Positions 1 to 7,690 of a DNA stretch of 31,490 nucleotides are shown piece by piece. The DNA comes from a virus. Position numbers and translations under genes: made by a program. Under the pieces are notes generated by a model. That model saw only the letters and a list, made by a program, of their open reading frames with translations. It did no database searches and had not been told where the DNA came from. Location: the IMG/VR virus record IMGVR_UViG_3300012204_000018, positions 1 through 31,490 of that record; one strand, given 5' to 3'. Position 1 is the stretch's first letter, and the number at the start of each line of letters is the position of its first letter.

Positions 1-44
1 AACGGGCCGATACGGTCGCCCCGCGCACGAAACCCGACACCCCC

Positions 45-581
45 ATGATCCCCTTCACCCTTGCAGACATTGAGCGGGCGAAGCGACGCAACAAGATTGG
101 ACGGTGGGGCGGGTTTAACAAGGAAGTGTTAGTGGAGCGCATGATGCGGCTCCATGAGCAAGAAGTCAACATCCGTGATCTTGAACCTGACTTGATGTTG
201 ATGCGCACCCTGATCATGGACTTCATCGAGCGGTTCGAGTTATTCTCCGATGCGTTGCTCGCCTGGCACATGGACGGGGACGAAAACAAGAAGCCCAAGA
301 AACTAGTCGATATCGCGGACGCGGTGCGGATGATCGAATCCGTAAGTAAAGTCATACATCGCATGCACCAGATCGAGAACGAGGGTACGATCAGTATGGC
401 GATGTTCCGGAAGGTCTTGGAACAGATGGGTACGGTGGTCGCGGTGCAAGTGACCGACCTGGATACGTTGGCTCGCATTGAAGAACAGTGGGCCTCGATC
501 AACATCGACACCAAGAAAAAGAATGATTCTGGGGCCATTGACGCACAAGTCATTGACCGCAGCGATCGTTTGTTATCATAG
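45..581 (+). CDS. Probable terminase small subunit (5' end uncertain)
   Basis: This 178-residue protein sits 5 bases upstream of the terminase large subunit, the usual place for the small subunit, which binds the packaging site and loads the genome onto the large subunit. It is charged and mostly helical: a basic stretch near the N-terminus (ERAKRRNKIGRWGG) could be a DNA-binding element, and a helical core (about residues 90-130, containing VRMIESVSKVIHRMHQ) could oligomerise. The reading frame is open from base 3 to the window edge and the ATG at 45 has no Shine-Dalgarno sequence, so the true start may lie upstream of the window. The assignment rests on position and general character, not on a diagnostic motif; another packaging accessory protein is possible. 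Confidence 0.5.
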   Translation: MIPFTLADIERAKRRNKIGRWGGFNKEVLVERMMRLHEQEVNIRDLEPDLMLMRTLIMDFIERFELFSDALLAWHMDGDENKKPKKLVDIADAVRMIESVSKVIHRMHQIENEGTISMAMFRKVLEQMGTVVAVQVTDLDTLARIEEQWASINIDTKKKNDSGAIDAQVIDRSDRLLS

Positions 582-586
582 GGGCC

Positions 587-2212
587 ATGGCGTTCAAGAC
601 TCTCGGAGACCTCAAGCGCGGTTCTCTTGTCAAAAAAGGCACCGGTATCGACGTTAGTCCCGCCATTCTCGGTATGCGGATGGCCAGCCCGGCCTCCGCC
701 ACTAATCAGCGAAAGAAAGCCTGTGAAAACGACCTGGAGCAATTTTGCCGTGTATATCTCCGCAAACACTTTACAAAGGGTTTTGGGGACATGCACTACG
801 ACCTCTTCGACGCCTGTAACGGCCCGAGCCCCCACGCGGATAAGGGAAAACGGGTGGCGCGGATTGCTCCTCGAAAGTTTGGGAAGACCACCATCATCTC
901 CCTCGCTCTACCTCTATGGCATTTGGCTTATAAGCGCAAGTACTTCATCCTGCTCATTGGAGAGGCCTCAGGCACCGCGGAAGCCAATCTGGCGACGATT
1001 GTTGAGGAAGTAGAAACCAACGAACTTCTTCTGGAAGATTTTCCCCATTTACGACCGGCCCGCGACGCCAAAGGTCAGTTAGAGAAATGGACGGACCGTC
1101 AAATCACATTTGCCAGCGGTGCGACGGTCTTAGCAAAAGGCACGGGCGCGCGCATGCGCGGTCTGAAGAAGGGAAGTCGGCGACCCGACCTCGCGATTCT
1201 GGACGATCCGGAGTCGCCGGAGACCGCAGATACCTTCCTGAAACGTATCCGACATAAGAAGTGGTTCGGCGGCACGTTCATGGGCCTAGGTGACGATACC
1301 TGGGATGTGTTCGTGATCGGCAACTTGCCCCACCGTGATTGTCTGATTGCATCGCTGGTAGGAAGTAAGGAATGGGACGGCCTCCTGTGGCGAGCCATCA
1401 ACACCCTTCGTAAGGAAGAACGTCTCCCCATCGGGAATGTCTTGAACGACGGCTCGGCCCTGTGGCCCGAAGGTTGGTCCCTCGAACGCTTGGCCGCCTA
1501 TAAGCGAGAACCGGAAGTCGGTGCTCTAAACTTCGCACGCGAGATGATGAACGATCCGCGTGTCGAGGAAGAAAAGACGTTTGACCCATTAAAGTTCCAG
1601 TACGTGGAATGGACACGGGAACGTCTTAAGGAATACGAAGAAATCGTCACCGTCATTGACCCAGCGGGCGGGACCAAGGCTGGTGAGTTCAAGAAGGGGA
1701 AACGCGATTATGCCGCCATCGTGACGGGTGGTCGCTTGTCGGATGGGTGGATCGAGATCTTCGGCGTGGTTATGACGAAGAAAACGCCGGACTATCAAAT
1801 CAAACGGCTGCTGGATCAATACGAGCGGTTCGACAGCAAACTCGCGTGCGAGGAGAATATGTACAAGAATCTTCTCGCCCCCACCATCATGGAGGCGGCG
1901 AAGAAGAGGAAGCTGTATCCGACCATTACCGCGCACGAGCAACATGGGGCGCAAAATAAGATGACGCGGATCATTGGGATTCAACCGCAAGTTGCTGATC
2001 CGTCCACCCGTGTGGTAAGATTCGCGCGGCATCTTGTAGAAACGGTCCCCACTTACTTTGCACAGTTTGACGAATTTCCAGGGGATTGGGACGACGGCCC
2101 GGATGCCACCGAACAGCTGATCAAGCAACTTGAGAAGCGAATGGTGTACGGTCAACTAGGCGGGCCGACCGGAACATCCTACTGGAGATCAAGCAGTGCC
2201 CAAGCCGGTTAA
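587..2212 (+). CDS. terL: Terminase large subunit (packaging ATPase/nuclease)
   Basis: This is the motor that pumps DNA through the portal and cuts it. The 541-residue length is normal for the family. An N-terminal ATPase domain shows a Walker A-like loop (APRKFGKTT, about residues 94-102) and a Walker B strand with catalytic acids (DLAILDDPE, about 201-209). The C-terminal RNase H-like nuclease domain shows the expected acids: D358 in TVIDPAGG, E422/E423 in ACEEN, and D506 in the DDGPDA segment. The Walker A loop is a deviant form (R-K-F-G-K-T), as in many terminases. The ATG follows the upstream stop by 5 bases, and the gene overlaps the portal start by 17 bases, suggesting coupled translation. 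Confidence 0.93.
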   Translation: MAFKTLGDLKRGSLVKKGTGIDVSPAILGMRMASPASATNQRKKACENDLEQFCRVYLRKHFTKGFGDMHYDLFDACNGPSPHADKGKRVARIAPRKFGKTTIISLALPLWHLAYKRKYFILLIGEASGTAEANLATIVEEVETNELLLEDFPHLRPARDAKGQLEKWTDRQITFASGATVLAKGTGARMRGLKKGSRRPDLAILDDPESPETADTFLKRIRHKKWFGGTFMGLGDDTWDVFVIGNLPHRDCLIASLVGSKEWDGLLWRAINTLRKEERLPIGNVLNDGSALWPEGWSLERLAAYKREPEVGALNFAREMMNDPRVEEEKTFDPLKFQYVEWTRERLKEYEEIVTVIDPAGGTKAGEFKKGKRDYAAIVTGGRLSDGWIEIFGVVMTKKTPDYQIKRLLDQYERFDSKLACEENMYKNLLAPTIMEAAKKRKLYPTITAHEQHGAQNKMTRIIGIQPQVADPSTRVVRFARHLVETVPTYFAQFDEFPGDWDDGPDATEQLIKQLEKRMVYGQLGGPTGTSYWRSSSAQAG

Positions 2213-3692
2213 AATTGAGAAATATCGTCGCCCCGCGGATCAAGTGGCCGGCTTCAGTGAGGTCGGGTTTTCTGGGCTAAATGAGTCCGGTGGCATCATC
2301 CGCGAAGAGTTTCTACCCCAGCTGAAGGGCCGCCTGGGGATTCGCATCATTAAGGAGATGCGAGACAACGATCCCATCGTCGGCGCCATGTTGTTCGCGA
2401 TCGGCATGCTGATCCGGTCCGCCACGTGGAAAGTTAAACCTTTCAGCGAAGACAACGCCCACAAGAAACAAGCCGACTTCCTGTCCTCATGCATGCAGGA
2501 CATGTCTGGAACCTGGACCGACACCATGTCCGAGGTCATGACCATGGCCCCCTTCGGGTGGGCGTGGTTGGAGACGGTCTACAAGAAACGTAACGGTTAT
2601 ACACGGGCCGATAATGGATCGTCCTCGAAGTTCAAGGACGGTCTGGTCGGATGGCGGAAACTCCCATTGCGGTCCCAGGATAGTTTGTTCAAGTGGGACT
2701 TCGACGACCACAACGGTGTGCGCGCATTCAACCAGGTAACGGCCAACGGGAAGTCCGCCACAATTCCCATCGGCAAATCCCTCCTGTTTCGAACCGAAAG
2801 CAACAAGAACAATCCCGAAGGCCGTAGCGTTCTTCGGAATTCGTATCGACCGTGGTTCTTTAAAAAGCGCATCGAGGAAGTTGAGGGCGTCGGCGTCGAG
2901 CGCGACCTTGCCGGATTGCCCATGTTGCAGCCGCCCGAGGGACTTGACATCTGGAATCCCAACATTCCGAAGATGGTGCAGTACAAGAACCAGGCGGATA
3001 CCCTGGTGCGCAACATTCGCCGCGACGAACAAGAGGGTATCCTGTTGCCGTTCGGGTGGACATTGGAACTTCTGTCCACGGGCGGTAGCCGCACCTTCGA
3101 CACCACGACGATCATCGGCCGCTATAACAACCAGATCGCGATGACATGTCTCGCGGACTTCATCATTCTGGGCCACAACAACCGTTATGGGTCAAAAGCC
3201 TTGGCGGGGAATAAGACCCAGATGTTTCAAATGTCCATCATCGCATGGCTGGACATGATCCAGGATGTGTTCAACCGCTACGCGGTGCCGCGTCTCTGGC
3301 TGTTGAACGGGTTCGATGTCGAAGAGATGGCCGAGTTGCGGCACGGCGATGTGTCCGTGCCCAATCTGACCGAACTAGCCGACTACGTCTATCAGCTTCA
3401 TCAGGCTGGGATGGAAGTGTTCCCGAACGTTCCGCTTGAGAAGCACTTGTTCACGACCGCTGGCTTTCCTACTGACGGCGTGGAATTTGGACGCAAGGCC
3501 GAGCCTGTACCTATTGTTTCTCCAGGGGGTCTGAGTGGCAAACCTAATGCTGGCGGGGGCACGCGTCCCGCGCCGGGTGGACCGAATCCTCGCGGCAATT
3601 CAGGTGGACCTGCAAAGAAAAGCCGCCGCTATCAACGACGACGGCTCCGTACGCTCCGTCGTCGTTTGCGTGAAGTTAAAGGCTGGAACTGA
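2196..3692 (+). CDS. Portal protein
   Basis: The portal is the dodecameric ring at the capsid vertex through which DNA passes. The 498-residue length, position directly after TerL and text such as EMRDNDPIVGAMLFAIGMLIR (about residues 56-76) are typical of phage portal proteins; a later helical segment (near TQMFQMSIIAWLDMIQDVFNRY) fits the wing/stem region. The GTG at 2196 is preceded by GGAG at 2184-2187 and overlaps the terL end. From about residue 445 the sequence becomes a Gly/Pro linker and then an unusually arginine-rich tail (RRYQRRRLRTLRRRLR). That tail coincides with a better-looking protein in another frame, so the portal C-terminus may be a by-product of gene overlap. Confidence 0.85.
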   Translation: MPKPVKIEKYRRPADQVAGFSEVGFSGLNESGGIIREEFLPQLKGRLGIRIIKEMRDNDPIVGAMLFAIGMLIRSATWKVKPFSEDNAHKKQADFLSSCMQDMSGTWTDTMSEVMTMAPFGWAWLETVYKKRNGYTRADNGSSSKFKDGLVGWRKLPLRSQDSLFKWDFDDHNGVRAFNQVTANGKSATIPIGKSLLFRTESNKNNPEGRSVLRNSYRPWFFKKRIEEVEGVGVERDLAGLPMLQPPEGLDIWNPNIPKMVQYKNQADTLVRNIRRDEQEGILLPFGWTLELLSTGGSRTFDTTTIIGRYNNQIAMTCLADFIILGHNNRYGSKALAGNKTQMFQMSIIAWLDMIQDVFNRYAVPRLWLLNGFDVEEMAELRHGDVSVPNLTELADYVYQLHQAGMEVFPNVPLEKHLFTTAGFPTDGVEFGRKAEPVPIVSPGGLSGKPNAGGGTRPAPGGPNPRGNSGGPAKKSRRYQRRRLRTLRRRLREVKGWN

Positions 3693-3741
3693 CATCCCGC
3701 GCGTGGTAATCACCACGATCGAAACTGAAACGCAGGTGTAG
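3535..3741 (+). CDS. Small protein overlapping the portal 3' end
   Basis: A second reading frame runs through the last 158 bases of the portal gene and on to a stop 2 bases before the next gene. It would encode up to 68 residues. The second half (for example DDGSVRSVVVCVKLKAG and PRVVITTIETETQV) looks like an ordinary beta-strand protein, whereas the portal frame over the same bases is Arg-rich and biased. A GTG at 3535 is preceded by AGGGGG at 3524-3529; other in-frame starts are GTG 3577 and GTG 3604. Without it, 51 bases would separate portal and next gene in an otherwise tightly packed region. Function unknown; possibly a small head protein. Confidence 0.5.
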   Translation: MANLMLAGARVPRRVDRILAAIQVDLQRKAAAINDDGSVRSVVVCVKLKAGTDIPRVVITTIETETQV

Positions 3742-3743
3742 TT

Positions 3744-6038
3744 GTGGGACGAGTCCAGGTATCCAGCGTCATTGCAACCGGGTTTGTCGATACGCAAGAT
3801 TTCGTCATGCCCAGCAATGTGGGCTCGGGCAATACCTTGATTGCGGCCGTTGCGACATTCGGTGCTGGGCTCACAGACCCGGGCGGTATCACCGACAATA
3901 AAAGCAACACGTGGAAGAAACTCGTTTCGATTTTTAGTTCAGTAGGCGAAGCCTCAATCTGGTACGCAAAGAACTGTGCGTCAGGCGCAACTACCGTTAC
4001 CATGAATCCAGACGGAGGCGGAGACCTTCTGACGGGTGTGATCGGGGAATGGGATAATCTAGACGCCTCGAGTATAGAAGATCGCATTGGTTCGGCGTCG
4101 GTCCCCAGCACGACGACACCTTCAGTCAGCACATCTGCCGCCACCACGGCCGCGAATGAATTAGCTGTAGCGTTGTTGGCGCCGTATGAGGCGGTGTCCG
4201 GTGTGTCTGCGATTACTGAAGATGCCGCCTGGACACTGGTTGGTGAGGCTGAGGATGAAAGTCTTATCGCCATCAGTTTCATCGAGAAAACTCTGTCCTC
4301 GACTGGAACACCAACCGCGTCGTGGACGACAGCAGACCCCACAGATTCCGGCGTCGCAGTTATTGCCACCTTTAAAATTTTGACCGGTGGGGGCGGCTCT
4401 ACTTACAATGTATCTACTGCGCTAGGCGCAAAAGCTGGAGCGGCGTCCACGGGCAACCGTGGATTAAATACAAGCACTAGTCTCGCGGCATCCGCGACAA
4501 CCACGGCCCCTACAGGCAATCGCGGATTGAATACAAGCACAAGCCTGGCTACATCCGTAGCGGCGACTACCCCTGCGGGCAATCGTACATTGGCCATGGG
4601 TGCCAGCCTTGCTGCCTCGGTTGTTTCCTCTCCAGTAAGTAATCTTGCGTTCAGCATGAGCACAGGGTTAGCTACATCGGCATCCGCCGCACCGAATCGG
4701 ACCAAAGTTTTTTCTGGTACGACGACACTGGCGGTGACGCAAGCGATCGTTGATTCGTTTGTCAGAAATCACAACCTGGCCACATCGTTGGGCATTACGA
4801 GCGCACTGACCGATTCCGCGTCTCAGGGATTCAACTTATCCGTTATCGCTTCGATTGCGGCGGGATTATCTGATGTATCCCAGCTATCGGTACAAGGCAG
4901 CACATCGCTAGGTGTCGCTGCTGCATTGGCAGCCACGCGCAGTATTGCAGTGTCAGGGTCGATTGCACTCATAGTTTCTGGACAATTCGTTGCATCCCGT
5001 CAAACCACGTTCAATTTGTCTGCCGCGTTGCCGACAACAGCGGCTATCGCGCCGTTAATGGCGCTTAATCTGGCGAATACGATCGCGTTGGGTGCGACGG
5101 CTCAGTTCACACCCCAGCAATTGTTGTCTCTGCTCATGTCCACATCTTTGGGCATGGCAGCTGGTGTGCAGATGAATTTGCCTCTGCACAGTTGGGACAA
5201 TCTGGTGGGATTGATGGTGTCAGGTTATCTGTCTCCAGCAATTAGCGTTCAATTCAACTTGGCTGTGACGTTACCGTCTGCTGCGGGTCTACTTCCCTCG
5301 TTGACGGCAAACTGGATGCGGGCCTTGACCTTGCAGGCGAACTTGGCCATGTCGCCGACCACGCAGTCCATTTTGAACTTGATGACGCTGCTTAGCGAAA
5401 GTGCCGCCGTAGCCGTGTCGTCTAGTCAAAGTATTACGTCGTCCATAGCGCTATTTTCTGGTGTAGGTCTTGACCCGCGTGTGGGTGGTGCAAACTACAG
5501 CAATCTAGTCGGCCTCGCCATGGGGTCAACGATTGTGCCGATGGCTCTGCTTACTCAAGCCACCATCGTTCAACTGGCGGCAAATGCTGGGATCGTACCA
5601 TCGGCGCGAATGGACCAACTTGGCTTGGTGGGGGTGTCTGTCTCTGCAAGTACGCTCGTCGCGAATGCTATGGCGATGGAGGCCTGGGTTTCTTTAGGTG
5701 TGCAGACTCTGGCCAATGTGCAATTTCAACGCCAACTGGCTGCCAGTATCGCAATGCAGATGCGGGCGGATATTGTAGCCGCCGCTCAACGCGCCGTGAC
5801 GGATTCTATTGCGTTGGGAGCTTCGGCCGCCCAGGCACAGCAAGGTGGTTTGGTCCTCACACGGGCTCTTACGCTGGGTGCATCCCTGTCTTTGTTAGAG
5901 TTAGCTTCACTTTCGACCGACCCGGTTCGATTAGTCTTACAATTTGCCAGTGAGAGCCTAACCGGGTTATTGTTGGTATCCGAAAACCTGCAGGGCGGAA
6001 TCACGTTCATCAACGAGTCCCTTGACGCGATGGAATAA
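3744..6038 (+). CDS. Repetitive Ala/Ser/Thr-rich surface protein
   Basis: This 764-residue protein has two parts. The first about 210 residues read as a beta-sandwich domain (GNTLIAAVATFG, ITDNKSNTWKKL, ASIWYAKNCASGATTVTM), of a kind I associate with phage surface and appendage proteins. The remainder is built of imperfect repeats of about 21 residues with a recurring hydrophobic-Ser-Leu-Ala pattern (for example TSTSLAASA), best preserved at residues 237-299 and decaying towards the C-terminus. It has no catalytic motif, signal peptide or clear membrane anchor. Lying between portal and protease is unusual; a capsid- or neck-attached fibre or decoration is my inference. The GTG start at 3744 has a modest AGGTG upstream. 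Function not established. Confidence 0.6.
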   Translation: MGRVQVSSVIATGFVDTQDFVMPSNVGSGNTLIAAVATFGAGLTDPGGITDNKSNTWKKLVSIFSSVGEASIWYAKNCASGATTVTMNPDGGGDLLTGVIGEWDNLDASSIEDRIGSASVPSTTTPSVSTSAATTAANELAVALLAPYEAVSGVSAITEDAAWTLVGEAEDESLIAISFIEKTLSSTGTPTASWTTADPTDSGVAVIATFKILTGGGGSTYNVSTALGAKAGAASTGNRGLNTSTSLAASATTTAPTGNRGLNTSTSLATSVAATTPAGNRTLAMGASLAASVVSSPVSNLAFSMSTGLATSASAAPNRTKVFSGTTTLAVTQAIVDSFVRNHNLATSLGITSALTDSASQGFNLSVIASIAAGLSDVSQLSVQGSTSLGVAAALAATRSIAVSGSIALIVSGQFVASRQTTFNLSAALPTTAAIAPLMALNLANTIALGATAQFTPQQLLSLLMSTSLGMAAGVQMNLPLHSWDNLVGLMVSGYLSPAISVQFNLAVTLPSAAGLLPSLTANWMRALTLQANLAMSPTTQSILNLMTLLSESAAVAVSSSQSITSSIALFSGVGLDPRVGGANYSNLVGLAMGSTIVPMALLTQATIVQLAANAGIVPSARMDQLGLVGVSVSASTLVANAMAMEAWVSLGVQTLANVQFQRQLAASIAMQMRADIVAAAQRAVTDSIALGASAAQAQQGGLVLTRALTLGASLSLLELASLSTDPVRLVLQFASESLTGLLLVSENLQGGITFINESLDAME
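4452..4640 (+). repeat. Three tandem 63-bp coding repeats
   Basis: Units begin at 4452, 4515 and 4578, a strict 63-base (21-codon) period. They encode related segments starting GNRGLNTSTSLA, GNRGLNTSTSLA and GNRTLAMGASLA. The first two are closest, with differences mostly at silent positions; a fourth, weaker unit follows (SNLAFSMSTGLA). The repeats look like recent duplications within an older, decayed repeat array. Confidence 0.8.
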
Positions 6039-6040
6039 GT

Positions 6041-6403
6041 ATGGGCTACACTGAATTCAAGACGCCGGTCAACGAAGGTAGCTCACGTCGGTACTCGGCA
6101 CAGTTGACGAGTCCGGACGGCCCCGTGACGACGGCCGTGATTACGTCCATTCTATTCACCCTCTTCGACCCAAAGACAGGTACGGTCATCAATGGCCGGG
6201 ACAAACAAGAAGTCAAAAACCAGAACGGAGGCACTCTGGAGGATGATGGCTTGTTTGAACTCGTTCTGGGGCCAGCTGACATAAGCGCGATCGACACCAC
6301 ACGCTTCCAGAAACGGCGTGGGTTACTGGAAATTGCGTATACCAATGGGCACGAGAACCATGTGATCGGCTTTACGGTTGACAACTTGGTAAGGGTGCCC
6401 TAA
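6041..6403 (+). CDS. Small beta-sandwich virion protein (Ig-like/BppU N-terminal-like)
   Basis: A 120-residue protein starting 3 bases after the preceding stop. The pattern NEGSSRRYSAQL, SILFTLFDPKTGTVINGRDKQEV, then FELVLGPADIS and a final strand resembles the small Ig-like domains found as independent proteins or as the N-terminus of baseplate upper proteins in many phages: a sandwich describing a signed 'change in property' loop followed by a terminal strand pair. No enzyme motif, signal peptide or membrane segment is visible. Its tight coupling with the flanking appendage-like genes suggests it is a structural companion to them. The family assignment is by pattern and the exact role is unknown. 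Confidence 0.55.
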   Translation: MGYTEFKTPVNEGSSRRYSAQLTSPDGPVTTAVITSILFTLFDPKTGTVINGRDKQEVKNQNGGTLEDDGLFELVLGPADISAIDTTRFQKRRGLLEIAYTNGHENHVIGFTVDNLVRVP

Positions 6404-6418
6404 CAGAAGGACAGAACC

Positions 6419-7174
6419 ATGAGCTTCGGAGTAGACAATGTGTTGCCGTTTCCAGGCATCCACGCCGGCGTGAAGTTGCGGACGCGGTATACCGTAACGT
6501 GTCTGGACTGGGCCGGTCGCGTCAAGTGGCAGGAGGTATTCCAGAACAATGTGATGACGGTCGGTTTGAACGCGTTGCTGAACAACTCGTTCCAGACCAT
6601 TCCAGGCAGTGTCACGTGGTACGTGGGCCTGATCGGGGCTGGCACCGGTACGGTGGCGATCACGTCAGGCGCAGCGGCCGTGACGGGCACCAGCACGGCC
6701 TTCGCCAACGGCGACAACGGGAACGACCTGATCATCGTGGGGGCGGGCGCAGCAGGCGCCGATTTGATCACGACGGTCAGCGGCAACCCGAGCAGCGCAA
6801 CGGCTCTCACGGCTGGCAACAACGCGGGCACCACCGTGTCTGGTGCGTCCTATGCGTTGGAGCCGCGGCTCGCCGATACGATGGCGTCCAAATCCTTCAA
6901 CGAGACCGTCCCTTATTCGGATGCCACACGGCGGACGTGGACACCGAATGGTGCCGCATCGGCGGGCGCGATCTCGAATTCGTCAAGCAAGGCCGTGTTC
7001 AGCATCAACGCCACGGGGCGTGTCTTTGGCGCGTTCATGTGCGACAACAGCACCAAGAGCGGCACGACCGGTATTCTGTACGGCGGCGGCCTGTTTGTCA
7101 CCCAGGGATCGCGGGCCGTGGCCAACACGGATACGCTCAACGTTCAGGTAGACTTGTCCGCAGTCGCGGCGTAA
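6419..7174 (+). CDS. Virion surface protein with an inserted beta-solenoid-type module
   Basis: A 251-residue protein preceded by AAGGA at about 6407-6411. The outer frame (VMTVGLNALLNN, VTWYVGLIGAG, then SFNETVPYSDATRRTW and SKAVFSINATGRVFGAFM) matches a type of phage protein I recognise from many uncultured siphoviruses, usually near capsid or tail genes and lacking a known function. Between about residues 78 and 143 a Gly/Thr/Ala-rich module interrupts it (VTGTSTAF, LIIVGAGAAGADLITTV, AGTTVSGASYAL). The same type of module appears inside the tail hub protein at 20864, which suggests module exchange. Probably a decoration or appendage protein. Confidence 0.6.
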   Translation: MSFGVDNVLPFPGIHAGVKLRTRYTVTCLDWAGRVKWQEVFQNNVMTVGLNALLNNSFQTIPGSVTWYVGLIGAGTGTVAITSGAAAVTGTSTAFANGDNGNDLIIVGAGAAGADLITTVSGNPSSATALTAGNNAGTTVSGASYALEPRLADTMASKSFNETVPYSDATRRTWTPNGAASAGAISNSSSKAVFSINATGRVFGAFMCDNSTKSGTTGILYGGGLFVTQGSRAVANTDTLNVQVDLSAVAA

Positions 7175-7201
7175 CGGCCTGGAAAGCCAAGGAGTTATCA
7201 C

Positions 7202-7537
7202 ATGTCAGAACTTCTCACAGCAGGGCGTGCGTCGGTCGGTTCGCTGGATGTGGCGGGCAACCTCACGTGTCAGCGTATCGTACTCACCAAAACCGTGGTG
7301 GCTGTAGACCCTCCGAGCATTACGACGCTCGCGCTGGGCACGGTCGCGGTGACGGTTCCGGGCGTAGTGGTGGGCGATCTGGTCATTGCAACGCCGCCCG
7401 CAACATTGGAAGCGGGGCTCGTACCTATCAGCGCCATCGTGACCGCGCCGAATACGGTAACGCTCACGCTGTTGAATGCCAAGGGCACAACGGTAGACGG
7501 CGCATCGTTGAACTGGACGTTTGCCCTCGTCGGCTAG
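7202..7537 (+). CDS. Small beta-rich virion protein
   Basis: A 111-residue protein with AAGGAG upstream at about 7189-7194. It is rich in Val, Thr and Ala and predicted all-beta: a conserved-looking core (GTVAVTVPGVVVGDLVIA, NTVTLTLLNAKGTTVDG) resembles small phage proteins found with capsid or tail components in uncultured siphoviruses. It is the last gene before the promoter-terminator stretch, so it closes the first transcription block. No catalytic residues, signal peptide or membrane helix are visible. A capsid or tail decoration role is inferred from neighbours only. Confidence 0.5.
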   Translation: MSELLTAGRASVGSLDVAGNLTCQRIVLTKTVVAVDPPSITTLALGTVAVTVPGVVVGDLVIATPPATLEAGLVPISAIVTAPNTVTLTLLNAKGTTVDGASLNWTFALVG

Positions 7538-7567
7538 TTGACACCAGACGAGTGTTCGAGGTATAAC
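7538..7567 (+). promoter_or_regulatory. Near-consensus sigma70 promoter
   Basis: The perfect -35 hexamer TTGACA (7538-7543) is separated by 18 bases from TATAAC (7562-7567), a 5/6 match to the -10 consensus. It begins immediately after the TAG stop of the preceding gene. Predicted start of transcription is near 7571-7575. It would drive a leader of about 115 bases and, on read-through of the terminator, the protease-scaffold-capsid genes. Confidence 0.6.
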
Positions 7568-7573
7568 CATACG

Positions 7574-7690
7574 CGTCAAAGCCGGGCTGGGCACCGGTTG
7601 CCCGACTACAATTCAAAGCGTGCTCGACCGTCAGAGGAGTGGAGGCGGAGGCGGCCCTTGCCCGGGGGAATCGCCTCCGCCTCTTTTTTT
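7574..7690 (+). ncRNA. Structured leader or small RNA upstream of the protease
   Basis: The 153 bases between the preceding stop and the protease ATG hold no gene. A transcript from the promoter at 7538 would contain a 5-bp hairpin (GGGCA 7589-7593 with TGCCC 7599-7603; an alternative pairing is CGGGC 7583-7587 with GCCCG 7600-7604), a purine-rich AGAGGAG at 7633-7639, and the terminator hairpin. It could be a free small RNA or a cis-acting attenuator leader. No known riboswitch class is recognised. Confidence 0.3.
7642..7690 (+). terminator. Intrinsic terminator abutting the protease start codon
   Basis: A perfect 12-bp stem (7642-7653 pairs with 7672-7683) with an 18-base loop is followed by seven T residues (7684-7690). 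The ATG of the protease follows directly at 7691. This is a textbook rho-independent terminator, separating the terminase-portal-appendage block from the capsid block. Its contact with the start codon suggests it may also control translation. Confidence 0.85.

Noticed and set aside
3710-4369. A 219-residue minus-strand frame opposite the repeat protein
   Set aside because: It is an antisense shadow of Ser/Thr/Ala repeats with no independent support.
6499-7566. A 355-residue plus-strand frame overlapping the 6419 and 7202 genes
   Set aside because: It is Arg/Gly/His-rich, bridges the boundary of two good genes and ends in the promoter region, as expected for a frame shadow.
7538-7690. A longer protease starting at the TTG at 7538
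   Set aside because: It would translate the -35/-10 region and the terminator hairpin into an Arg/Pro-rich extension; homology-like sequence begins at ATG 7691.
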